A stretch of DNA of 64,000 nucleotides from Typha latifolia. Its lineage: Eukaryota > Streptophyta > Magnoliopsida > Poales > Typhaceae. Position numbers and translations under genes: made by a program. The notes under the pieces were generated by a model. That model was not told the DNA's origin and made no database searches. It was given only the letters and a program-made list of their open reading frames with translations. Each line of letters opens with the position of its first letter. Within the stretch, counting starts at the first letter, position 1. The stretch lies in NCBI GenBank assembly GCA_019914945.1, contig CM034102.1:3337501-3401500 (forward strand). Reading direction: 5' to 3'. Shown piece by piece: positions 1-11,514 of this stretch.

Positions 1-1249
1 ATCTGTAACGATATATAATTCGAGAGCTAATTATTTGGGTTAGATTTAGTTTGGGATCCAAGAATTTGTTATCTTGAGTCTTAGTCTCTTGACTTACCTT
101 TCCTTTTATATTGTTTTCTTTTGCATGTAAGTGCCTGCATTTTGAGATTATCGTGAGAAACCACCACCTTGCATTTTTTTTTTTAATTTTTTTTTTTAAT
201 TTTTTTTTGGCAGTGGCAGGCATCCTTATTAACACCATATATTTTAGCTATAAATAAGTCTAGAAAACTGTTCTTTTTTTAAATTCATAAATTAAGCTCT
301 TATTTTGGTTTTATATATATATATATATATGAAACTACGCAGCGCGCACCTAACGCGATAGAATAATAAATGGAATATTTCGTCCATCTTAGATTCTAAT
401 TTTATGTTTCTTAAATTGCTCCCTACTTTCTTTTATCTAATGCGACATAGACTAAATTAATAACAATTGTTTTGAATCCATTAATCTTATAAGGCTCGGT
501 GTTGAGGCTTGACTTGATCCTATTCTATTGTAAATTGGTGTTTAAGAGGTTTAATTTGGTCGTGCACATAGGATTAGGGGTCGAACGATAAGTATCTATT
601 CAATAACAGTATACAAATGATAATTAAAGCTGGCCCATGAAGCTAGAATAGTGGGCCTTAACAACTCAAATCTTCTCAGCATTCATGGGCCTAATGGGCC
701 TAACAACCGAATGCCCATTTATCCATCTTAGGGCTTAGACTCAATGGATTAGGCCGGGCTGGGCTTTAATAAGCCTAATCATGGATCAAATGGTTTAATT
801 CATTCACAAATCTTAAACATCTCATATTGTACTTACAGGTGTTTTAAGAGAGAAGAGCGTAGCCATGTATGCTTTGAGTTTGGAGGACACACGAAATTGT
901 TATAATCTCTACTCAATAAATGATGCAATTAATCGAATTTGAATTATCTTCTTCCAAACCAAAGCATGTGCACTTGGGTCATGGGATTTGATTATGTAAA
1001 ATAATCACTTCATAAATGGATGAAAGAATATAAGGTTGCGTATATCTTACTCTCTCTTAATGTGTGACAACATAATCATCTATATGTCACATCAATGGTG
1101 AGAGCTAAGAATCTTGCACTTGTGAAAAGATTAAAATCTAATTGCAAATATTTATGTATATATAAAAGGAGGAGACAACACATCCAGAGGAAAATGCTAT
1201 TTATTTGGAAACAAGGAGTATATGAAAAGAATTTTAGTATATAAAATAT

Positions 1250-1341
1250 ACTAGGAGAAGAATCCAAAGTAGACAATTAAGATTTTGACTCTTCTTCCCC
1301 TCGAGTTCTTCCAATTTGAAATTTTGGATTCTTCTCCTAGT
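1250..1341. repeat. Perfect 19-bp inverted repeat (hairpin)
   Basis: The arm at 1250-1268 (ACTAGGAGAAGAATCCAAA) is exactly complementary to the arm at 1323-1341, with a loop of about 54 bases. Pairing stops at both ends of the arms. It could be the remnant of a small foldback element or a small-RNA hairpin, and no target-site duplication was identified. Confidence 0.75.
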
Positions 1342-2308
1342 TAAAAAGTTAAAAAAAAAAAAAGGGATAGATTATTAATATACCTTTTTAATCTATCCAA
1401 AATTTAAAGTAATTAATAATCAAAACATTCCATAGCACAATGTGGTCCTATATATAAAACAGGGTCTTTCTCTTTGGTCCTTTTCCTTATTTTTCACTTG
1501 TCTCTTGGTGCATTGTGGTCCTACAATTACTAAGTACACATGTATCATGTTAACCCTTAAGCAAGAAGAAACCAAAGCATCTTAATCAGCAATTTGTACT
1601 TTGACATACATAGGTACACCTTAAACCTTGTTGAAAGGATTAAACAAGCGGTACTAAATCCTAAATTTTGATCCAAGAGAATGATTTCTTTAACACTAAG
1701 AAACTTCCCCTCTTATACTATTGTTTATAATACCAACCAGAAAAGAAAAGGAAATAAAGGAGACAAAGTTTGGATCTACTAAAAAAAAAAAAAAGGACCA
1801 GATGCATGAATGCCTAGCTTGGAGGACCACAATGAGATAGGTTGGACCACAATACATAGGAGAGTAGTACATGGTCATTAATTTGCTCCAAAATTGTCTG
1901 AGACTGTGGTGAGTTCAGATGACTATTCTAACTGCATGGATGTTGTAGATTGCATGGCTCTAATGTCAAAGATGCTAGCTATGCTTTGTTTAACCCTCAA
2001 GGATGCCATTGCTTTAAGGAACCATTTTGATGCATGTAGTCATGGGGACTCACTATGCTATGCTGCATTATTTTACTTTTGCCAAGATGAATTGTAATAA
2101 GAAGTTAATGAGTCACAAGTCACTCATCTTGCCGGTTTACATCATTCCAGACTTTGATCAATGTCACAGAAGAATCAATGTTTAACCATTCTGTCAGGCT
2201 TATACAGTGCTTTCTTCTTGATTGTTTTTCCTGAGGAGTCTATTATTATCGCAAGAGAAGGAATGCAAAACCGCAGAAGGATTGGATTCATTTACTTGTG
2301 GTTGAGGG

Positions 2309-2310
<2 letters not shown>

Positions 2311-2357
<47 letters not shown>

Positions 2358-2408
2358 GAGTGTATGGGGAAAGATTCCTTGTGTGTGTGTGTGTGTGTGT
2401 GTGTGTGT
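2311..2408. repeat. Compound microsatellite (GA)n then (GT)n
   Basis: An almost pure GA run at about 2311-2360 is followed after 20 bases by a pure GT run at about 2380-2408. It lies roughly 1 kb upstream of the proposed SPL transcription start. Confidence 0.95.
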
Positions 2409-3218
2409 CAGGTGGGATCTCTTTTATTTTGCCCTCTGTTAGGGCTTTTAATTTTTGCCATGGTGGGGCTTATAACCTTTTACAGGACTTTAAAAATAGA
2501 GCACTATAGACTACGTGATCAAGTTTCATGCAAACAGCAGCAGTTAGTCAGACCAGCTGTTTCGAAATATAATTTTTTAAAATTATTTTAAGTCTATTGA
2601 ACTTTTTTAAAACGTGTCTAATTCTCATCCAACATTAGACGAGTTCAAAAGTAAAATCGCTAACTGAGAGAGCTACTCATGTTAGATCAAAAATTAATTT
2701 ATATAAAAATTTGAAAAACACTAAATTTTATATTTTTCATAGTAATTTTTAAATTTTTATATAAATCGTCGGTCACTGTTTTGCTTACCTCATAAAACAC
2801 ATTTTATTTTGTGTTTACATTTTGAAGCGTAATTGAGATAGAAAATTTGGTCAAAACCTCTAAGATTTTCTTCTCCAAAATAATGAACTTGGACTACAAT
2901 TAATTGTTTGATCGTAGCGTGAAGTAATCAAAAAACACTAAATTCTTATAAAATTGGTCCCAACTATTATGGAGGTTGCATGTGGATTCTAACCTCAAAT
3001 AATTATTATAAAAATAATTATTTAATAGTTTGGCTGAATGACTTAGCTCGACTCGATTGATAATTCAACGGTGTAATAATTTGGATGGGCAACTTAGTAT
3101 ATTTAGTTATGAACAATAGTATGTTAGTTAGAACTCCGTGAGAGTCAAAATATTTAAATAGTAAGGTTTGACTTTTTATCCGATCTATATCTAATTTAAT
3201 TTTTAGGCTCTTAAATAA

Positions 3219-3249
3219 TAAAAATAAAAATAAAAATAAAAATAAAAAT
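3219..3249. repeat. Short AAAAT/TAAAA pentamer array
   Basis: Five to six consecutive AAAAT-type units make a simple low-complexity array in AT-rich intergenic DNA. Confidence 0.85.
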
Positions 3250-3431
3250 TTATGGAAGAAATTACCGATGTACGCATTGCATGGTATATATATGGAATCT
3301 TTAGTAGTTAGCAAAACTTGTCGATGAATAAACTAGATTTGGGTGTTGACCAAGAGTCAATCCTGATAAGAAAAGTATAAGCGCAGATCTTATAAATGTT
3401 GGAACTTGTAACACAAAGCTGTAAAGGTGGG

Positions 3432-3440
3432 TTATATAGC
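3432..3440 (+). promoter_or_regulatory. Candidate TATA box for the SPL gene
   Basis: TTATATAGC lies just upstream of a strongly pyrimidine-rich tract (about 3459-3540), a typical plant leader. The start codon is 1.1 kb further on, so the leader would be long. A leader intron is possible, from a GTAGGTGC donor near 4122 to a TTATAG acceptor ending near 4370. This is inference from motif and position only. Confidence 0.4.
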
Positions 3441-4565
3441 CTTAGAAGTTTCATCTAATTCTCATCCTTCCTACCACTCCTCTCACCTCTCTTTCCTCTC
3501 TCCCTTTTTTTTTTCCTCTTTCTTTCTTGTACTTTTCTTCCTCTTGAAAAGTTTGAAAGCAACCACACCTTCTTGCACTTTTGGTGTAACTTCCCATTTT
3601 CTCATCCATATCTCACTCAAAGGACTAGCTTGCTTTTATCTTTCCTTCCATAACCCACACTCCTCTCTCTCTCTCCCTAAGATCTCTTTTGTGATCTAGC
3701 TCGACTATTAATAGGAGTTGTTCCAATAATTGTAGCCCAAGTCATTCGCACCTATTTTTTCCAAGTTATGCAACTATTGTGATAAAGGTGAACAGTGGTG
3801 TGAGGGGCCCTTGTTAGCCCCCACAGTCTCCTTCACATGTGTTGTTCTCCTTGGTATCCTTGTCAGGAATTGAATGATTGGAACCCCAAAGACCAATTAA
3901 TAATTTCTTGCTGCTGCTGCTCACTGGAAGTACTGACTGGTTTCAGTTCCTAACCTTTTGGGTTGGTTGGTTTTTTTCTCCCTTAAACCATTTCAGGAGT
4001 TCATCCCCTGTTCTTTACGCAGATTTATCTTTTGCTTTATTTTTTCTTCTTTTGATTTCTCCAATGCTTCTCTGCTAGTTGAAATGCTCGGGGCTCATCA
4101 AGATGGGATTTTTATGATGTAGGTAGGTGCCCATTTCTTCTTTTTTATTATTTTTCTTTCTTGAATCTTGTAGGGTATTATTTTCTCTTTTTGGTTTTGG
4201 GTGTTTTGTTTCCTTAAGGCTTAGCAATAGGAGATTTATCTTAAAATGGGGGTATTAAATTTGGTGGTTTCTTGGTTCTTTAATGCCTCCCATTCTGATG
4301 TCCCTTTCCTTTGATAGTTAGTAGCTGTCGTGCTTGTTTTGGTTCTTTTATACGGTTAAATTTCTTATAGGAACTTGTTGGGGGAAAGCGAGGCGGTAGT
4401 TGTATGGGCTATTGAGAAGAAAAAAAAAACACCTAAGATTGATAGAGAGAGGTGAGGCAAAGAGGAAAGGGGAAGGACAATAATAGTGAAGCGATTAGAA
4501 GAGAGAGAGAGAGAGAGACAGATAGTTTAATAGAGGAGCAGCAGAGCCGAAAAGGGTTGCTTTCA

Positions 4566-7500
4566 ATGGAGTGGGATCTAAAGATGCCTCATTGGGGTTT
4601 GGTTGAACTGGAACACGAGGCAGGTTCCAGCATGGGTTCGTTGGTTGGATCAAGCAGCGGCGGCGGCGGCAGCCGGCATAATGAGCTAGATTGCTCAGTT
4701 GATCTGAAGCTTGGTGGTTTGGGGGATTTCGGCCCGGCCAATGACTGGAAAAGCCAATTGAAGGGTTCGACAATGGCCGGGACTTTGGTGTCATCGTCTG
4801 CCCCGTCGAGGAGGCCTAGAGCCCTGAACAATGGCAATCAGAAAGCTTCTTGCTTGGTTGATGGCTGCAGGGCTGATCTGAGTAAGTGCAGGGATTATCA
4901 CAGGCGGCATAAGGTTTGCGAGGTCCACTCAAAGACGCCGATCGTGATGGTCGGCGGCCGAGAGCAGCGTTTCTGCCAGCAGTGCAGCAGGTAATGGAAC
5001 AGTTCTTAAGAATTTGGCATACTTTCTTGCTCCTATTGTAGTATAGCAAATTAGCAATGTTTTTTTTTTCTCTTCGTGTTCAATTGTATGTTTATATCTC
5101 AAGTGCTCATTATGGCAGGATTAATTTTTTTGTCCTCTGGTTTTGTGATTGCTGTCTAACTGCTCTAGATTAAACAATGCATTATTGTAGATAATAAATG
5201 TCTGACATCTTTGTTATTTTCCTTACTCTGCTTATATATTTCTTCCATTTGAAAGATTGTTCATTTCTGCTCTGCAGTTTAGATATTGTTATGCCGTTTT
5301 GTAACTAGTAGGATGCTAGATAAGGGCAGTAGGTCATGTAAGAAATTCTTATGTAGTTATCTTGGTACTGATTCTTGATTTTGTTCCCCTCTCTCGACCC
5401 GCAGATTTAAATTTAACTTCAGAATTCTTGTGGTATACATGATTTGCCTTTGGTCATTCTTTTGTCTTATTTCCACTCGTTTGGAGTGAAAATTAGGCAT
5501 TTCGTTCATTGATTTTATTTCAGCATTCAGTAAATGGTAATGGGATTAATTTCTGTTTTGTTCTTTGGCTTAGTTATGCTTTAGTGATGAAGACAAGTTC
5601 ATAGAAGGAAACCTGCCATTTTTTCCCTCATCTCAATTAATTCCGTGTCTGAGGAACTTCCTTACTTATCTGTTCCATTAGCCAACCTGCAACTAAAAAA
5701 TCAAACTGTAGCTGTTATTACAGAGTCCCTTGATTGCATGATTTTATTTTGGCTGGGAATGCAGCACCAAATGCTAGAGGGTTGATATTAGGTTGATGGT
5801 CGGTGGTAAAAGTTATCAGTTCTTTGGAGCATTTTTATCTTTGAGTTGTGCTCGAGCGGACCCCATTTTGTTGGAGAAAAGCTTTGATAGCGATGAGTCA
5901 ATAAATGATATCACTCTATAGATGCTTGTTGGTGTTTTTCACTTTATGTGGTCCATTGAGTACCGTAGCTGCTATTCAGTTAATCACCCTGTACTTAACA
6001 AGCTATCTTTTGCAATATCTGAAGAATTATCAATTGGAAAAAGATCATGCATCCAAGTAAAATAATTATTTTTCTTTAGTTCTGTATGGCAATAATAAAG
6101 GTATGTTGTATGTAATACTTATATTTACTTTGTTCTACATCTTGAAGTTGAAAATAGGATTACTTTGGCTTTTGTGGAAATCGTTTATCTGTGAGGGAAA
6201 AACGTCTTGTACAGGGTTTTCCCTTCTCCATCAGTAATTTATTTTCCTTCACTTCTTGATCTTAAGCAGCCAAATATTTTTTGTTCATCTGTCTTTTTCT
6301 TTCACTCCTCTGCCGTAACTCTCCATCTATCATTCCCAGCTGTAGAAAGAAATGGACTTTCTGCCTTTTTACCTTTTGAGCATGTGTATATCCGTCTTAT
6401 TCCTAGAATTTGTCCCTTTGCCATATATAGAAGTACTTCAATTGTCAATTCATATTCATAGCTTTTTCCTTCTTTGTTTCTAAATGCTATTGCAAATTTG
6501 AAACAGTAATAGTTGTATTTGTCAGTTACAGATATCCATAGTGACATCTTGTTTCATCTGCAAACATGTAGTAAAGATGTATTATATTTATCTTCACTGG
6601 AGAAATGGAGGAAAGGGTCCTCTTGGTCAGCCTCAGTGATTCCAACATAGAAGCATCTGTCAATAACCCAATTGAGGAACATGAAAGAGTGCGGAGCTGA
6701 AAATTTTTAATGTAATATGGTCCCTATAGTCCTAGCATGACTAGAACTTTATTCAAAGATGAGTGTTAAGTTAATCATGTTTTCCAATTCCTTTTCGGCC
6801 ATGTCTATGCAGAAAAGATTCCTTAACGACTCATAATTGTATGAACTATGAAAAGTTGCTGAAAACTTTCAAATCTTTATTCTGTTCCATAATGTCAAAT
6901 GGCTTCCAAGATAATCCAAGGGTAGAAATATTTTGTGGAGTTGTTTCAGATTGTTCTGATACTTATCTTCTGTTTCTTTTTTTAATCAAATGAACCCTAT
7001 CTAACATCAATTTAATGATTAACCTATTGACTTATTAACTTTGGCTAGTTTCACCAAATACTTTTATCTGGTCATGCCTGAAACTGTGTCATCTTATGTC
7101 TTGTTGAATCATCATTAGTTGGTAGATTGGGAGCAAGAGTGGTTGGAGATGCAGGAACAGATGAAGCTATGGAGCTCTGAAAAAGTTGGAAAGTTCCTAG
7201 GAAATATGTAGATGAGTGAGGTTTCCTGTAGATTTTAAAGCAGTTTCAATATGTTATTAGAAGATTTTAAAGCAGTTTAATTAATGTGGATCAACATGAT
7301 ATACAATGGTGCAAGTTGAAATGTCAATGTTCTGAGTATGGGTTCTAGTTTTTGCGAGAACCCTAAGGTATAGCAGAGTACTATTTGTTAGCTGGCGATA
7401 ACATTAGATTAAGAAACACTAGGATAGAGACAATTAACAATATCTTAATTTATAGCAGCGGTCCTTTTCCACTCTTTATGATATATGCTTTGATTGATTT

Positions 7501-10500
7501 AGACTGAAATCTACACTAACATATGAAGTGGAAACATAACATAATAATCCATATTTATATGTGGGCTACATCCCTCGAGTGTGCTCAGACATGTCGCGAT
7601 GAATTTGTACGATCTCAAAGGAGTTGCATAGTGGTTTTTGATGGCGACTGGGTGAATGAAGTAATTTGAGTTTACTCAAGGATGTTTGGGTTGGCTAGGA
7701 TCCCCTCAACAGAACACCTTGCCCACTAAGGGTCATGTCAGGCAACTGGGGTGTTTGTTTAAAGAAGTTGATGGGAGAGGATGGCGGTTGGAATAAACAC
7801 TTGATCGAGCAATCTTGTAGTTCAGATTTAGTAGAAATGGTTATGCAAGTGTCGTTGAGTATAGATGGTGAAATACCAGTTTGGATGTTTGGGAAAAATG
7901 GTGACATATCGTTGGCGTCAATTTATGATTGGCAGCAGGTGAATGCAATAGATTGGACAAGTGTGTGGCAAGCCTCATGCAAATTGTGGGTGAGGAGTTT
8001 TTTATGGCAATTATTACATGGCAAGGTGGCGAATAGGCAGTCGTTATTTAGTGCAAATGCAGTTTCTGATGCTACATCTCCACATGATGGAGTTGTGAAC
8101 TGGAGAGTTGGAACATTGGTGGAGCATGTCATTTTCTTTGAAAATCATCATCTAGTAAATGGATGTTGTGATGGCAATCGAAGGTTTCATATGCATTGGT
8201 GGTGGATTTGGAAGAGTAGGTGTGATCTTGTTTATGAAGGCGTGAGGCATGAAACGATGGACTTCGTGAGACTGATTACGTGAAGGCAAGGTTATTTGAA
8301 TTGTGCTGGTTGTGGGATACCAATAGTCATCTTAGCGAGAGTAGGAGTCTAGGAGAGACCAAGGACAGTGCATGGGTGTGTATGTGCAAACTGCTGCAGC
8401 TATTGATTGCAATCCGGGACATGTGCGCTCAATCGGGAGGGGAGTTCACTATGGCAAGATATGGGACAACTATGTGCCTTGTTGATTATTGAGGGAGATC
8501 TCCTTGCTATTTTGTTAGGAGTAAAAGGGGCTCGCAATAAGCTATTTTGGCAGGTAGTTATTGAGTCTGATGTAAAGATGATCGTTGATATTTTGAATGG
8601 TATTTCGCCATGTCCGGCGATGTACCGGTTTCTCATGCAGGAGATTTGGTGGTCTTAGTTGGAAAGGTATCCTTTTTATTTATCCCAAGAGATTCTAATG
8701 AGAGGGTGGATGGTTTAGCTAAGGAGGCCTTGCAGCGATCACGTAAAGGCGATGTCCATAAAGTGTTCGACAATAGGATTCCCTCAATTATTTGTTTGTT
8801 TTGAGATGTTATATCAGCCTTTGGTCTTAATTTGTCCAAAAAAATCCATGTTTATTTGGCTTTCTTGTGACTTTTCTATATATTTATCTATCTTTGATGA
8901 CTTTATGAGTTCAGCTATAGAACTTCTTATGCATAGCAATTACTTTAAATGGTAATCATGTTGTTAATGTGCATAGAGTATTGATTTAGTAAGAGTTAAG
9001 GTTTCAAAAGGAGACATAAGACCAAAATGTTTTGGATAAAAGCTTTAATAAGGAATATGAACAAATAGTATGGTCTTAAATAGACTAGATGGCAATGAAT
9101 GACTTAAGCAGCTGAGCCAAAATTTTGGAACTGCGGGCATCTCTGATGACAGGAACATTAATTTGCAATCTTTTCATCTTCCTTTTTATAATTCTCTTTT
9201 ATGATTTACTCAATTCTACAGAAAACACTTAGTGGTTACTTTGTAACATATGAAATGGCTTTTGTTATTTTCCCAATGATTAGTACTTGACAATTTTCCA
9301 TTTAGTGCTTTCACCTTAGGACAGTGAGACTTTTGTTTCCTGAGCGCAACACTGTTGACCCTTTTGGAAATCGTGAGTTAATGCTTTTGTAGACAAAATT
9401 TACACAGAATTCATATATTTGTACAGATTTCACTTGCTTGTGGAATTCGATGAAGTCAAACGAAGCTGCCGGAAACGTCTTGATGGGCACAACAGACGGC
9501 GAAGGAAGCCACAGCCAGATACTATAAATTCTAGGAGCTTCAATACAAATCACCAAGGTCTTTATTTTCGTATAACATTTTTCGTACTGAAGCTTGTTTT
9601 AGAAGTTGCTAGGGTATGGTAATGTTTCTTGTAAACTGAGCTTAGTTCCCTAATTAGACAATTTGAAATTTGTAGTTGTTTTTCTTCACTTTGCTAAAAT
9701 CCATGTCATTTGTTGATTAACTCACCTAAATACCTCTGCAAATAATGCTCCTAGCATAGTTTTTATTACTATTTAATCATTATGAACTTCTATAGGTCCT
9801 GGATTCACCTGAGATAATCTTCGATATCTATTGCTTAGGTATCAAGTTCACTATTGTGGTTGTTCAATATCTCAAATGATATCTTGGATAAGTTCCTTGG
9901 TTTGAAAATATTTTCTTTGCACCTTTCATTGTCTTATTGTTTCCGTCAGTCACTGTTTATGCTAGCCTCTTCATAATCTTATTCTTGTTACAGGAGCAAG
10001 ATTCTCATCATATGGTCAGACTTACCCAGCCACCACACTGGAACCCAACTGGACTGAGATCATCAAATCCGAAGACTGTTCTTTTAGTATAAACGCTGGA
10101 CCTCTTCGCCTTAATGACAGGCAACACCATCTTGGGAACTCCACATCCAGTTACAGCAAAGAAAGGAGATTTCCCTTCTTGCAGGACACTGATGCCACCT
10201 TTAGTTGTGGAGTAACGCTCCAAGCTACAGCACGCCAATCGCTTCTCAAGACCGTCATTCCCTCTGAGAGCAGTAGTACCCGCAAGATGTTCTCCAATGG
10301 GTTAACTCCAGTCCTTGATTCCGATTGTGCTCTCTCTCTTCTGTCATCTCCGACTCAGACTTCGGCCATCACCATAGCTCAAATGGTACAACCATCTGAA
10401 CAGATTCCAATTAGCCAGCCCGTAGTTTCAAATCTGCGATATGGAAATCTAGCTCAGTTCTCACACGCTCAAGCTTCTAATGGGGTCTCACCAACTGAGT

Positions 10501-10652
10501 TTTCATGTTTGAAGGTGGAAGACGAGCGCGCGAATACAATTTTGGTCTCTAATGCTAACAATGCCGAGCTCCATTACCATGATATATTCCCTGTTGGGGG
10601 TGAAGGGTACGCAGGAGGGACCTCCCAAGCTCTTCCCTTTTCATGGCAGTAG
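4566..10652 (+). CDS. SPL16/18: SBP-box (SQUAMOSA promoter-binding-like) transcription factor, SPL16/18 type
   Basis: A nuclear transcription factor that binds GTAC-core DNA; rice relatives control panicle and grain traits. The coding exons are 4566-4990, 9427-9557 and 9994-10652, giving 404 residues. The N-terminus begins MEWDLKMP, as in this clade. The SBP domain is at about residues 94-171, with the Cys/His zinc ligands, the CQQCSRFH signature and a basic [18 protein letters not shown] nuclear signal. An intron splits the Arg codon of CSR, the standard SBP intron position. The C-terminus ends LPFSWQ, as I recall for rice SPL16. An in-frame ATG at 4452 would add 38 Arg/Glu-rich residues; I chose 4566 because family similarity starts there. 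Exon 3 carries a miR156 site. The 4.4-kb first intron contains a dead LINE. The SEP3 gene follows 862 bp downstream on the same strand. Confidence 0.93.
7690..8845 (+). mobile_element. Decayed L1-type LINE 3' end in SPL intron 1
   Basis: Conceptual translation gives a zinc-finger-RVT-like stretch (W..VW....[16 protein letters not shown], about 7940-8040), then pieces of a ribonuclease-H domain ([46 protein letters not shown]) up to about 8740. The pieces fall in different frames and are interrupted by stops, so the copy is dead. The 3' tail ends at an A-run near 8837-8843, as expected for target-primed insertion. It lies in the sense orientation of the SPL gene. Only the C-terminal part of ORF2 remains. 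Confidence 0.75.
10327..10346 (+). promoter_or_regulatory. miR156/miR157 target site in SPL exon 3
   Basis: GTGCTCTCTCTCTTCTGTCA matches the canonical 20-nt miR156-complementary element of plant SPL mRNAs. It lies in frame in the last exon, encoding the usual C-A-L-S-L-L-S residues. The transcript is therefore expected to be repressed by miR156 in juvenile tissue and released as the plant ages. Confidence 0.95.
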
Positions 10653-11514
10653 TTAAACATTGCTCTTGTGAGCTTCCTTTCAGATGAATTATTGTACTCC
10701 TTTTATTGTTGAGACCTTGTGGATCTTGCAATGCTCCTAGTATTCTGTTCCTTTTTTATGCTCTATTTCTTCCAGTCATTTAACATGAGTTACATGAAGA
10801 ATCTCTATGTAGAATCGTTTTTTTTTCTTCTAAAATTCCATATTGAAGATAAGGTAGGTGGAAACGATAATAAAATTAAAATATATGGTGTTATTTATAT
10901 TATTATGGGTGCTAACGAAAATTGTATTTAATTGCCGAATATATATCCCGGCAGCAAATCACAAGGTAACACGTCGGCGCTAAGTGTGATATGAAAATAA
11001 ATCTTTCGACAGCTGTAACTCCCGAACTGTACGACCGCGGTCCCAGGTTCGGTCTTGTAGCGCGAACCCGCACGTCACCATCGATCCTCGTCTGCTCCCT
11101 CCTCTGCGTCCGACACGTGCCCAGATGGGACCCGCTGTCTTAAATACAAAACCCAACCTCCACCAATCACCGAGTCCCGGACATTTCCGCGTTCAACTTC
11201 TCTCCAAGTTAGCCACACTAGAGCTATGCGAAATCGAAATCGCACCGTAAATTCTCTGGCAACAACGACGGATCATATCTCCCGCATAGTAGTTACTGTA
11301 CAGATAGTCGTCGATATGAACAAATGCTGGAGTTAAATTGTCCGGAGGAGGAAAAAGGAAAAAGTAGGAGAGCTTGGTGTCTTCTAGGGTTTCCATCTTT
11401 GGACACTAAAACTGGCAATGAAAGGAGTCTCCTTGTTCATCTTGATCTCTCCCACTATTATTACTCGTTCTTTCTTGAGAAAAGAGAGGGAGAGAGAGGG
11501 AGAGAGAGAGAGAG
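10653..11514 (+). other. SPL-SEP3 intergenic region and SEP3 promoter/leader
   Basis: This 862-bp gap contains the SPL 3' UTR, a GC-richer stretch at about 10970-11200, and the SEP3 leader, which ends in a GA-rich tract (about 11480-11513) directly before the MADS start codon. A TTAAATAC box at about 11142-11149 is a weak TATA candidate. GA tracts can bind BBR/BPC factors, but that role is inference here. No other gene is visible. Confidence 0.6.

Larger units (their letters stand above)
1..3425. other. Gene-free DNA upstream of the SPL gene
   Basis: No open frame here looks like a protein family; the short frames are AT-rich or low-complexity. The stretch holds poly-T tracts near 174-210, an (AT)n run near 313-330, a cluster of TGGGCC/GGGCCT words at about 640-770, a 19-bp inverted repeat (1250-1341), long GA and GT microsatellites (2311-2408) and an AAAAT array (3219-3249). 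TGGGCC-type words resemble class I/II TCP-factor sites, but their role here is inference. Distal regulatory DNA for the SPL gene may lie in this region. Confidence 0.6.
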
